DNA of 64,000 nucleotides. Source: Ignelater luminosus. Its lineage: Eukaryota > Arthropoda > Insecta > Coleoptera > Elateridae. The notes beneath the pieces are model-generated. The model was given only the letters and a program-made list of their open reading frames with translations, did not search any database and had not been told where the DNA came from. Both the position numbers and the translations under genes were made by a program. Numbering within the stretch: the first letter of the stretch is position 1; the number at the start of each line of letters is the position of its first letter. Positions 48,400-58,741 of this stretch are shown piece by piece. The stretch spans positions 647,742 to 711,741 of the forward strand of contig VTPC01089954.1 in the NCBI GenBank assembly GCA_011009095.1, written 5' to 3'.

Positions 48400-49110
48400 A
48401 TACAGAAAGAGAAAGCAAGATGTGCACAAATACGCGAAGTCTTAAAGAGACATCAAGTAATGCCGAGTTTGCAGTCGAAATTTGGCAAACGGCAATGCTT
48501 TGAAATTTAGTAACAAACTATTATGATATTTAGGCAACGTATATGAAAGACTGAGAAAAACCTAACTCTCAGTTAGTGATCAAGCATTAGATCCAGATGC
48601 TTTGCACCATCAGTAATCTATAATATCTCACCATTTATATTAATACTAACTAGATGTAAAAAATCTCGTATAATATTCTTTTTTGCAAACATTAGCAATA
48701 TAGACTTTTTACCATTAAGTTTTAATTCATGTTTTCCGAAATCTTAAATAGATCACTTAAATGATGATTTATAGAATTACAGGTATTTAAAATTACATCA
48801 GGTTCGAAAGATTTGTATAACTGAGAATCATCTACATAAAAGTCTGACAAGCATGAACGTACTGAATTTCAAGATTTGAGATGTAGATAGTAAACAGTAG
48901 AGGTCTTAAGATTGATCCTTGATGTGCACTTTTATTAATTGGAAGAAAACTGGACGTGACGTTATTTACCATAGAGAGACTGCCTGAAAGTGATCAAAAG
49001 ATAATTAGATAAAATAATCGACTGAATTATCCGATAATTCTATAATAAAGCAAAAGTGAAATGCCTGTATCTGTCTCGGTAATGTAGTTAATAGTTCTCT
49101 ACCAATAACA
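48400..49110 (-). pseudogene. CR1/jockey-type LINE reverse transcriptase fragment
   Basis: On the minus strand the palm of a second kind of LINE reverse transcriptase is readable. NNVTSSFLPINKSAHQGSIL leads into RPLLFTIYISNLE (about 48975-48870), which matches the GVPQGSVLGPLLFTIYINDL box. After a frameshift comes FYVDDSQLYKSF (about 48855-48815), the catalytic F/YADD box with valine in place of alanine but both aspartates kept. Later NTCNSINHHLSDLFKISE and KLNGKKSILLMFAKKN follow (about 48790-48670), then ITDGAKHLDLMLDH. Upstream remains, such as SDNSVDYF, reach about 49050. Stops and frameshifts show it is dead, and both the 5' and 3' parts are missing. The wording differs from the jockey-like element at 22.4 kb, so it is a separate family. 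Confidence 0.85.
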
Positions 49111-49114
49111 ACAT

Positions 49115-49480
49115 TGAAATAGTAAGAATCACAATATTTCGTTTATTTATGGTGGAATCGTATAAACAAATAAAAGACAGTGTTGGGTAATAATTCATAG
49201 AAAAAAGTCTTGAGATGTCAAGGTGTCAACTCCCTGAAGGCTGCAGAAGATGGACTCCACTGATACTTACTTACTTGTCACCACTGAACTGGCTGATGCT
49301 AAATACGTCACAACACTGTAAAATGTTTCTAACTCGGTCTAGACGAAATGATTACTAAGATACAAACATGCAAGGCATAGAAAGTCAGTAGCGCATTTAG
49401 GATCTAAATATAGGCGTATTTATATGTATTCAATGTAAAATACGTCAAGATCAGTTCGAAGAAAAATTTGGTTAATTTGT
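49115..49480. other. Anonymous stretch
   Basis: Nothing is recognised between the LINE fragment and the GC-rich block that follows. Confidence 0.45.
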
Positions 49481-49482
49481 AA

Positions 49483-50584
49483 TCAATGTTTAATTTTCTG
49501 CCATTCTGATAGTAGACCGTTTAGGCTCTTTTGAACCTCCTCCTCCTCCTCTGGTGGCATTGATTTGTAGTTTTCCATTCTCTTTTGATCGAAGCTAGTA
49601 TATAGTGGTCGATGGCTGACGCGTTGGTGGGAGCGTGGTGTGCTGGTGTTCATGTTGACTTTTAGTGTAGAGCTCAGCGTGGTAGTGAACACTCTATACA
49701 TCATTAGATGTTATTATCGGCGCTCGTAGCGTGCCAACTGGAATGTTGTTCGTCGAACTGGTAATGGGGGCTGACGCAAGTTAAAGTCAATTTATAATTG
49801 TTGCCACTGTAGGCATAAGCCTTTTCGGTCGAAGTGTTTGGTAGGTGAACGCTACTGCACGCGGTCCTGGATGGGATAAAACGGTTGATTGCAAGCTTTC
49901 GCTTAAAACTCCCCCGTAACGTGTCCGGCCTGGTTTGCCAAGAGGGGGAGGAAGTGTGAAAGTCCGGCGGGTCGGCTCCGTCGTCGGTTCGGTCTGCAGC
50001 TCTCCGTCGGCTTCACCGTCACGTAAGGGCAACCACACTTATACTACAACCCACTCAACGTGCAGGCGCCTCGGTCTACACGGCCTTCGGTATCTAGTTG
50101 GCTTTAGGAGTTTTGGTGGTACCTGAAACAGAAAACAGAGTTGTGGAGGGAAGGAGGAGGTGTGGATGGATGGATTTTTTGAGGTTTTCTGGTTGCGTGT
50201 CCCGAGCATCGGGTCAGGAATTGGTTTACTTGATGGGCTTGGGCTAGGAGAATGGCTGGAGGGTGTTTGAGCTTCCTCTTGGGTTTCCTGGGAATGAGAC
50301 TGGGTGGAGTTCGCAGGGTGTTGAGAGCGGCGGTTCAGTTCTGCTCGATGGCCCTCTTTACAAAGCCGCTTCGCAGAAACTTGAGTCTCGCGTCTGTCGT
50401 AAGTGGGGCTGGCGCTGTGATGACGAGGTGATGACGGTGCTGGTGGTGCTCTAATGAAGGGGATGCTCGCGACAGGGGCACTACATATGGTTAGATATCT
50501 ATTAGCTATCAGGATGATGATGGCGATAACGGTGAAAGAAGTTCGATACGTTGCAAAAATTGTTTGAATGGCGCATACAAATGG
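49483..50584 (-). pseudogene. Unclassified coding relic with a 181-codon stop-free frame
   Basis: This GC-rich block stands out strongly from its surroundings. On the minus strand one frame is open from 50584 to a stop at 50041-50039 (181 codons) without an early ATG. It starts with a hydrophobic stretch (SFTVIAIIILIANRYL), passes into a Pro/Ser/Gln-rich hydrophilic part (QETQEEAQTPSSHSPSPSPS, 50235-50205 region) and ends basic (YRRPCRPRRLHVEW). After the stop, another minus frame continues at 50038-49787 (ELQTEPTTEPTRRTFTLPPP) and a third at 49704-49483 has a run of glutamates (PPEEEEEVQKSLNGLL). A good acceptor, CTGTTTTCTGTTTCAG, lies inside the first frame (about 50121). No domain is recognised. 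A retroelement gag or polyprotein tail and a host pseudogene are both possible. Confidence 0.4.
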
Positions 50585-50689
50585 CTATCAAGGACCACAC
50601 CTCCACATGCGTGGACCATGGAGGCCTGTTAAAAAGTGGTAGGTAACTCAGGGTTGACTGGCACCTTTCAATTCAAGGATTTCTTTCAT

Positions 50690-50960
50690 TTTCTTTCGAG
50701 ATTTCTTTATTTTTTTGTCCCTGGTGCTTATTATTATTATTCTTTTTCTATTTGTTTACTATTTTTTTGTTTGACGCTTTATTTTTTTTGAAGGATTTCT
50801 TTTGGTTTGTTTGTTTGAAATAAAAGAAACAGACGTTCAGGTTGAGAAAGAATTTGTATCGACTTAATAATACGTATATGAAGTGGTGCTATTGCAGGAG
50901 TTGAGTACTGCTACTGGAGCTCATATTTTTTCTGGAAGCCGCTTGCTGCTATTGGTTAGA
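50690..50960. repeat. Unclassified repeat family C, copy 2
   Basis: This is the partner of the stretch at 28625-28930: a T-rich tract, then TTTGTTTGAAATAAAAGAAA, GTTGAGAAAGAA, and GAGTACTGCTACTGG, with the same order and orientation. Flanking DNA differs between the copies, and in both places it is GC-rich and unclassified. Confidence 0.4.
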
Positions 50961-51075
50961 TTGAATGAGCTGGGGTCGCTAATGATCACAATCACACTGA
51001 AAATCTAAACGTTTGTTGATCCGGATTCTCCTTTTATTGACTTAGGATCAAAATGCTCTGTGGGCAGGATCGTGA

Positions 51076-51381
51076 ATAAATCAGAACCGTTTTGCCATTG
51101 GTAGTGGTGAAAGCCGATATCCTACTAATTTCGCCTTCCAGAAAGTATTCGGAAAGCGGACACCCAGGAGAGCACGGAAAGGAAGCATACACCTAACGTC
51201 AATAGACCCGCCCCGACGTACGTCGGACAACGCACTGGAGAAATCACTTGCTGAATTTGGATACCTAGGCTTCCGCAACGTACGGGAGCCACTGGAAACT
51301 ACGCGGAGCAGAAGATTGTTTGAAGTGTTAATAACAGGTAGCTCAAAGCAGCCCGTGGTTCACATCAATAGACCTAAATAG
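51076..51381 (+). pseudogene. Unclassified 101-codon stop-free frame, plus strand
   Basis: The frame runs from just after a stop at 51073-51075 to a TAG at 51379-51381. It has no ATG at its start. The composition is protein-like and basic: PTNFAFQKVFGKRTPRRARK, then SDNALEKSLAEFGYLGF and REPLETTRSRRLFEVLITG. I do not recognise the protein. It lies next to repeat family C and near the GC-rich minus-strand relic, so it may belong to the same degraded transposable element or to a different one. The minus-strand frame over the same bases is shorter and less protein-like. Confidence 0.4.
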
Positions 51382-51389
51382 CAATAGAT

Positions 51390-53650
51390 TATAAATTTCT
51401 TGTCATTGTGGCTTATTTAGTCACGTCATTATTCCATTGGTTCTATTACTTAACCGCTAATAAAATCTGTTTGGTGTTATAACCTTACTTACACAAAGTA
51501 TAAAACATTGGGAAAACAGTTAAACATTTTTATTGAGGATATTGCACAATTCACATCCAGAAATGTATTGATCTTATGTAACCTTGAAGTAGTTGGAGAG
51601 GGTATTGCTCCACATTATTTTTTGCCACAGAACATGTGGTTAAGAGAATCAACAGAGTTTTTCCAGTTAATTTTTTACGCATTAGATCAGGTAGATGTGA
51701 CTTGATCCTGTCTTCTTTACAAGTATTTACTATAAGTATTAATTATATTTAGAGGCGAAAACAAAAAACTGCTATAAAAATGTCTTAAATTTGGAAAAAC
51801 TTAACAGTTCAGACAGACATTTAAAAGTCTCCGGTTTCGCCTCCAAATATGATATTCATTCTACTAATGAGTCAATTTAATGCCGTAGCTTACTCTGTTT
51901 TATGAGCTTTTTTTATGAAAATTGTCATTTTATCTTAAAAAGAGTACTTTCTTTCGGCTTTTATTGTTGGTCTTACAAGAACGCTGCCGGCTGCATGTCG
52001 TAGTATACCGTGTTTCTACATTTTTGTTGGGTTTGTTTGTTATTCTTTTCTTAAATAAAGTTTTCATAATTCCAACTTGATTAAATATTCTCCTTGAGTT
52101 GTTTAGTCTTAGGTTTATTTATCGAAATCTGAAGTCATTAATATCAAGCATAATGTTAACGGTACTTGAATACGAACTTACAAGATTCTGCTTAAATGAA
52201 TTTATTAGAATCACAGGCAATTAAATATGATACCCAAAGTAACGGTCGACTAAAATAGTTTTAACTTTTTCCTTTACCGTTTCACATTTTTGTTTTGTTT
52301 TTACTTAGAACGTCTTCATAAAGTTTAAAAAGAAATAGAAATAAATATCTGAATGTTGTTATCTCGTATTTTACACACGCAAATTTGTAGTCTACTATCC
52401 TAATGGTCGTATAATATTTTATAAACCAGACGTACAAAGTACCTCAATATTATATCACGTTAATGCGTTTAGTGTATTTCACTGGATTTTGAAATGTTAG
52501 CAGTATTACCTGCAATAATTTGAAACAATAGATAATCAAAACGCAGAAGCTGAATCTATTGACCTGCTCTTTCAATATGAGTTGTGCGCTGTACATCAGG
52601 GTTAAACTAATAATATAAATTACGGTCATAAATTAGAGGGTATTTTAATTTTAATCGCAGCTGTTGTTATGCTGTGTGTTGTATATATTTCATGTAGATT
52701 CATTACCGGTAGTTAATTAATTTATGCATGGCCTACTGAGCTCTAATATGAGACAACCCAGCGAGCTTCATTAGAAAGCTCCCTCAGCTAACTAATAAAA
52801 TACTCATCATGACTCCAGTTCATAAAGAAAAGAAGGAAATTGTATTACATCATAAATTCTGGTCAAAATCTCTTTTTTCCTCTTAAATTCTTCTTATTTT
52901 GAAATAAATAAGACAGATTGAAAAATCCCCCTTCACACGCTCACTCATCTGTAAAATCTTTAATAATAAGAGAGGAGAGTTCAATCTTCTGATGCCGTTT
53001 ATGACCGACAAAGAAGTAAAAATTACTACTCAGGCTCATATGAAGTTTATTGGCCAATTTTAAAGGAGAATGACATAAAGTTTGAAGGATCTTCCCAACT
53101 ACCGCCACCGTTGCTTCCCAACCCCATTTTCTCTTGCGTTTGTGAGCAGGATTGATAGACCTGTTTCACCACAATGAATCACAATTTCGCGTTATTCAAA
53201 AAGGAAACTCGATATTCTCTTTTTATTGAAGTAGATCTAATACCTGTAAACCGTTTTTTATAAAACAATTTTTCTTTCTTTTTCTATAATAAACAAATAT
53301 CATACATTTTCATTTTAACTTAATTGCAAGAGTTTCCATAACAAGATCATTTTTCTTTTTATTCCAACATTTTAATTAGCTCTTTTAATAACGACTTTAT
53401 TGAACTTCTCATGTTATTCCATATTATGTCAGGTCGGGTTATATTAGCTTAGGTTAAATTTCCTCAGGCTGCAGACTTCAATTAACATCAATTTATTCTT
53501 CTTACACGTTTTGGCAGGATAAGGGTAACTAACTACATACACATTTCGTCCTCTTGTACGCTAACAACATTTATCTCTCTTACGAGTTAATTTTTACAAA
53601 TGTAGAGCTAAATTTACCTACCGGCATAAAGACAAAACGTGCTTTTAGTA
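51390..53650. other. Anonymous AT-rich stretch
   Basis: No gene or transposon is recognised. Confidence 0.5.
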
Positions 53651-53659
53651 CACCCTAAT

Positions 53660-54440
53660 TCAAGCAGTTCTCGGATTTTCAAGAATAATTAACATCTCCT
53701 CGAATAATTTCTCTTCTGTTTTGACAAACTCCGTCCACATATACCATATAGATTGAAGTTGGCAGGCAGGCAGTGGGAACAGGAAAAAGCATCGAGTATT
53801 GACGGGATGGCCTCTGCAATCTTCTCGGTTGGCAGAAAGGACATCCTTGCCGGCCAATCCACTCTACTGTGTTCCCTTTTCGTTGCGATATCGTAAATAT
53901 ACCGGCGATTTCTAACAAACAGACCAAGAAAACCTTTATAAACCGCTAGATTGGTTTCAAAATTGATACGTGCTCTGGAAGCGTTAGAGAAAATTCCATT
54001 TCACTTGTGATTACCTCCGAAATGGCTTTGAAAGTTTATTATTGCAACTCGCATCTATACCAACTTTTTTCCTATTGTTCTATTTTTAGAAACTTAGAAG
54101 TTATTGTTTGTTCCTTATAGGACCCGTAGAAATCGTAAAGATTGAAAGGAATTATTGAAAAATCCCTTTCCGTATTTTTTATTCATATGCAAGCCTTTCT
54201 TCGGATGCGTATGTAAAGATGAAAAATAAATTTTCTTTTTGTGTCGTGTCGCGTTAGTGTAAAGGGCAAGTTTATACGGTTCGAGTAGATGTGTAGGTGT
54301 ACATATGCATCCCATGAGGCCTCGAGAAGTGGATAACGGCTTTTTGTGCGTGCAACTGAGCGATTGCACCTTGGGGATTCAAACTTGGCCCGCACCAGAG
54401 GCGTTGCGCCGATGATACGGACGGACGAGCACACAAAACT
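53660..54440. other. Two small GC-richer islands with short frames
   Basis: At 53660-53857 a minus-strand frame ends with WTEFVKTEEKLFEEMLIILE, which looks protein-like but is only 65 codons and has no recognised family. A second island at 54240-54440 is rich in CG and open in several frames on both strands, for example CVQLSDCTLGIQTWPAPEAL on the plus strand. No splice pair encloses either. They could be worn transposon fragments or conserved non-coding DNA. Confidence 0.25.
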
Positions 54441-54444
54441 TACA

Positions 54445-55020
54445 GGAGCTGTAGGTACTATCGTACTTGATTATACTTTACGGTTACGAAGATAGGTAGT
54501 GTCGATCTCTTGAGGGAATAAAGTTGAAGTAAAACGCAAAAGACAATACCGTTAGCTAATTTGCGAAAAAGGGATGAGAAAACGTATAATGACACAAGGC
54601 ATAGTAAATGAACTTGGTAGAGGATTACGCTTTTCGATCAAAAGGAACTGAATTAACTCAGAACCAACATGTCGCTTTGAGAATGTTCGGGGTAGAAACT
54701 GGACTGGAACTTTGAAATACATTAATTCTACAATGCATTTACAAAACTAAGTAGGGGTAGTTGAAAGCAAAGGGAATTATCTAAACAACATCTAATAACC
54801 TACTATCTACAAAGTAGGAGAAAAACTATCGCAGAGCGTAGGAAATATTATCGTACATGACTCTCTAATTTTAGATATTAGAAATATTATTCTTTGATAT
54901 TATATTTATTGATCGGAAGGTTGGTTTTGTTCATCATTTTAAAATTAAGAGATAATTTGTGCTTGTATTTTATTAAAAATAATCTTTTGCTTTTTCTGTT
55001 AAATTACAAAGCATTTTAAA
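54445..55020. other. Anonymous AT-rich stretch
   Basis: Nothing is recognised here. Confidence 0.5.
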
Positions 55021-55021
55021 T

Positions 55022-55315
55022 TACAGGGTGTCAATTGGAAAAGTTGCAGTGGGCTGTATGTCTGAAACTAAAAAAATATCAAAAATCACTCGAACTGTTT
55101 TGGTAATATTGAAGGGGAAGTAGAATAATGTAATAATAATAACATCGTCAAAAAAATTTGAAACACGCGTCAAGTTTATTTAATAAACTTACAGGTGGAA
55201 TTGTTCATACAACCTGAGTGTTGTGTTATCGAATATGGCATAGCACAAAGTAAAATGGGAAAATATAAATAAAATTAATTTGTTTTACATTACTATTTAA
55301 AGTTCTAAAAGTTTA
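55022..55315. repeat. Solo mariner-type terminus and flank
   Basis: TACAGGGTGTCAATTGGAAA at 55022 looks like the left end of a Tc1/mariner element. Its partner could be AACACTCTGTA ending at 55919, which would place the 346-bp MITE inside an older element, but the inner match between those ends is weak. Confidence 0.35.
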
Positions 55316-55317
55316 TA

Positions 55318-55663
55318 CAGAGTATTCTAAAAAAAGATAAAGCATATTCAAGGCGTATAGTAGGACCAAAAACACGTTTTAAAAAGTGTAAGTCAACATA
55401 GTAGATCCGCAAACTAACCGTATTCAAGATACAATTTTAAATCGTTAATTAATCTAAGCCGCAAAACCTTATTGAATTGATATGTCAGCATTTAAAATAA
55501 TTACTGCCTTACTTAATTCTCGTAGTAGCGCGTATTGATTTGGGCACTGAACATTGAACAATGAAATTTGCTATATCTTGAAAATGGCTGGTTTGCAGAT
55601 TCATGCTAACTAAGACTTTTAGACCTATTTTAAAGCATTTTACTTTTGTTCTAGAACACCCTG
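55318..55663. mobile_element. Mariner-type MITE, 346 bp
   Basis: The left end is CAGAGTATTCTAAAAAAAGA at 55318. The right end, read on the other strand from 55663, is CAGGGTGTTCTAGAACAAAA. With small gaps the match extends through TAAAATGC, about 30 bases. TA flanks both ends (55316-55317 and 55664-55665), as expected for a Tc1/mariner target site. The interior is AT-rich with no transposase, so it is non-autonomous. Other mariner-like termini nearby (TACAGGGTGTCAATTGG at 55022 and AACACTCTGTATA at 55910) suggest further, more worn elements around it. Confidence 0.7.
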
Positions 55664-55669
55664 TATAAA

Positions 55670-56350
55670 ACTTTAGAACCTTAAATACTAACATAAAATT
55701 CATCTTATGTTATCTTTTCCAATTTGATAACACAATAAAACTCAGATTGCATGAACAATCCTACGTGTTATTAAATAAATCCCTGTGCAGGATGTTCCAT
55801 AAAAATAAAACAGCTTGTATATTCCTGCATCTTTAATTACTAAGTTCCACGCAGGTAAGCTGCTGGACATAAGCTTTTAGTTTTATCTTAAACTACCATC
55901 TTTGTTTAAACACTCTGTATAATAGTTGAAGGCGTATGTTTCAAATAATTTTAAATATTGATTACATAAATGCTACCAAAACAAATGTGTACTATATATT
56001 TGTGGATGGTGTTTTGAATATTATTTTACTATACTAGCTATGAATGTATCAAACACACATCTGTGTACAAGGTGATTCAAATTCGAGATAAGTGCGGGAT
56101 ATCTCAGAAACTAGAACAGCTAGAAATAAACTGAATACATATTACTGGTCTACTTCTTCCTGTTGAATTCATTGATAGAGTAGGAATTTAGGTATCTTAT
56201 TTTGTTTTTGAGTTATTGGCGAAAACACATTTTGACAAGTGACTGTATCTTTGTTATTTGAAAACACGAAAAGAAACTGTTTGGAAACATTTTGTATGGT
56301 TTGATGTTTAGAATAAAGCAATTTCTCTAACGAACGTTACGAAAAAACGC
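55670..56350. other. Anonymous stretch with possible worn element ends
   Basis: Words resembling mariner-type ends occur (GCAGGATGTTCCATAAAAAT near 55788, AACACTCTGTATA near 55910, and ACAAGGTGATTCAAATTCGA near 56068), but none forms a convincing pair. Confidence 0.35.
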
Positions 56351-56355
56351 TTATG

Positions 56356-56543
56356 CAATGTGTCCCAATTTCGATGCTCACTATTGGAATCTCGGAAATT
56401 GTAAGAGATGCGAAGTCGGTTAAATTGGAAAATTTTGGCTATTTTGGAGATCAGTTTTCTTATGCTTTTGTTTTTTCAAAAAAGTTCACGAGTTACTAGA
56501 TATTTGCTAAAAACAAAATTATCTTCGAAATTGGGACACACTG
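56356..56543. mobile_element. Mariner-type MITE, 188 bp
   Basis: The left end CAATGTGTCCCAATTTCGAT and the right end, read on the other strand, CAGTGTGTCCCAATTTCGAA, match over 19 of 20 bases except for single changes. TA follows the right end; the left flank is TG, probably a mutated TA. There is no coding capacity. The end sequence differs from the 346-bp MITE and from the mariner at 34618, so it belongs to another family. Confidence 0.8.
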
Positions 56544-56711
56544 TATGTGATTGCATAATCTAGCCAAAATGAACTACTGGCTGTCTAAGTGTTCTTATGT
56601 TACGAGTGTTACATTTTCAATGATTTTGACTGTACGTAAACCTCTAGGAATAAATTCTTAACTCAACATTATTTTATATTTTGTATGGTGTATCATGACA
56701 GTTTTGTCAAA

Positions 56712-56822
56712 CTTCGGCGGCCATTTTGACCATGTTGCAAAATAAAAAAAAAAATGCGGACAGACAGACATACAGACAGACTTCGCAAATTCGGTAACTA
56801 CTCCTATCGGAGTTCGTAGAAA
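56712..56822. repeat. Repeat family D, copy 2
   Basis: The sequence GCGGACAGACAGACATACAG, then GACTTCGCAAATTCGGTAAC and TACTCCTATCGGAGTTCGTA, matches copy 1 at 35045-35110 with few changes, and GGCGGCCATTTTG upstream also matches. This copy has a poly(A)-like stretch (56742-56754) where copy 1 has about 100 further bases. It is a dispersed non-coding family, class unknown. Confidence 0.7.
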
Positions 56823-56824
56823 AA

Positions 56825-57065
56825 ACCTAAAGGATTGATGTCGGATGAGCTAGTAGGCAAACGTATTGATCCTCTCTACCAATCTAGTAGCCCGAGAAGA
56901 CAGTATTTTTAAGTAACTTCGGGCTCAATCATGTTGATACCGCGAACGTTGTCTAATAGCTATTCAAACACCCTCTAGCGGCAATGATAACCTTTTACTT
57001 AAGAATTGGTAATATGATGCTGAAGTATACAACTACATACATTGTTAAGAGCATTAAAGTAAATA
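56825..57065. other. Anonymous stretch
   Basis: Nothing is recognised here. Confidence 0.4.
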
Positions 57066-57067
57066 AC

Positions 57068-57130
57068 TGTAGAAAAATCAGAATTCACATTCTTGGTTTA
57101 CTGAACCATCGCTTTTCCACTTGAGCTATA
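57068..57130 (-). repeat. tRNA-derived SINE fragment, minus copy
   Basis: On the minus strand this reads TAGCTCAAGTGGAAAAGCGA then TGGTTCAGTAAACCAAG and ends near GAATTCTGATTTTTCTACAG. The first part is a good RNA polymerase III A box in a tRNA D-arm. Compared with the plus copy at 57181-57257 it has lost the T-arm (about ten bases) but otherwise aligns along its length. It is a SINE relic, not a tRNA gene. Confidence 0.65.
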
Positions 57131-57180
57131 TGTACAATGTACATGTATAAATATCAGCTTTTGCTTGAGGAAGGATTTGC

Positions 57181-57257
57181 TAGCTTAATTTGAAAAGCGA
57201 TGGTCCAATGAACCAAGGGTGTGGGTTTGATCCCCACGCAATTTTGATTTTTCTGTA
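57181..57257 (+). repeat. tRNA-derived SINE fragment, plus copy
   Basis: The sequence TAGCTTAATTTGAAAAGCGA (worn A box), TGGTCCAATGAACCAAGGG (anticodon-arm position) and GTGGGTTTGATCCCCAC forms a perfect tRNA T-arm (5-bp stem, 7-base loop with a near-consensus B box), then AATTTTGATTTTTCTGTA. The A box and B box have tRNA-like spacing. The minus copy at 57068-57130 is its inverted relative. The acceptor stem and a proper anticodon loop are missing, so this is a tRNA-derived SINE. Confidence 0.65.
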
Positions 57258-57259
57258 TG

Positions 57260-58735
57260 AATATATGGGTATTTTCCTGAATGCTTTTGATATATTCAAT
57301 ATTCAGAGTAATAAACTCGGAAATAATTGAAATTACATACATTGTTGTTCAGCCACCGTCTTTGCAGTGACCTTTTTCGAATTGTAGGAAGATTCTCGCC
57401 ACACCTCTGATGAAGATTGTGTATATTTCTGATGCGCTCTGCAGTACATGTATTCTTATAGCTCTAAGAAAAATTTTCGATGAAATGGTGATGTTAGTTT
57501 ATTCTTTCTACTAACTAATTGTTCTCTATAGGTATCATGCAAGACTTGTTTTCGAGGTCTGGATGAATATAAACCATATCTTTGCAGTATTATGTGAACT
57601 TGTACATGTGACAAGTAGATTTGTAATGAAATCTTGCGAGTACTGATTGTGACTTCTTGCTATACAATAGCTGGAATTTGTTCTTCTTGGGCGACAGTAA
57701 ATCTTTCTGACCCTTTTAAAAGTTTTCTTCGTAAATTTAAACCACCGGTTTTGTCTTTGTCCAAAATGTCTTATAACTTTTGCATCTGGATGACGACACC
57801 TTGGGAATCTTAACACATACGCGACAACCCTACTGTTTGTAACATATCTATATACTCACAATTTCATATGGTAAAAGCTTGACAACTACTACAATTTTCT
57901 GGTAATTGGGCAATAGTATAATATACAATACTCAGTTGTTTTACGCGGAGCACATGTTTGTATTTAGGTGGGCTGATTAGAGTAAATTTTTAAAATCTTG
58001 GAGATTTGAGTAAAAGTTGGAAAATTACTGTTTAGGTCACAACTCTGTAATGATGGTAAATTCTACATTTTGTCAGTTTTGCTTTTTGATTTATTAAGCT
58101 TACTGAATTAATCACCGAGAAGACGGGCGTTACTTTTAGAACACTTTCCATAAAGAATTTGTAAAAAGTCATAAATTGTTACAAACAGCTGTAGTTTTAT
58201 AAAATGTTTTGTGACGGACACTTTTGCTACTTGATTGCAACCAGGAAAATAGATTTCTGTATTTGATAAGGATCTCATTTCCCTTAGATTCAAAAAACTG
58301 GAAAAGATTTATTTCTTTCTGAAATTGTTTCGCATTCTTCCATAATATTCAGATCAAAAGTTTTGAAGTTACATTATATAAACTCAATACTTGGCTGGAA
58401 GTGTAACAAAACAAAATTAACTCAATCGTCTTGCTGGTATATGTGCCGAAACCAATTAACTTTTGAGATATGTACTAGTTTTGAAATTCTTTCACGTTTG
58501 CTTAAGGTACATCGGTTTTGGTATCACTTTTACTTAGTCTAGATTAGCATCATACGACCTATGACTTCGTGGTAGAGATACTTTGTGTTTAAGACAAAGG
58601 TGGTGAGTGTTGAGAAATCAAACACAGGAGAATGATTCAGGTGTGTCATCTGACACCAATTTAAAGGACTCCTTAGTTTCAATTTTACCCGCTTATGTTT
58701 GGAACGAACAATTCTACACGAACTAAATATACATG
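57260..58735. other. Anonymous AT-rich stretch
   Basis: No domain is recognised. A basic minus-strand frame of 93 codons (57535-57816) has many Arg, Lys and Ser residues but no family resemblance. Confidence 0.45.
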
Positions 58736-58741
58736 TTGTCA

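Noticed and set aside
57165-57260. A functional tRNA gene suggested by a perfect T-arm
   Set aside because: No acceptor stem, the anticodon loop is wrong, and a similar inverted copy lies next to it; a tRNA-derived SINE explains it better.
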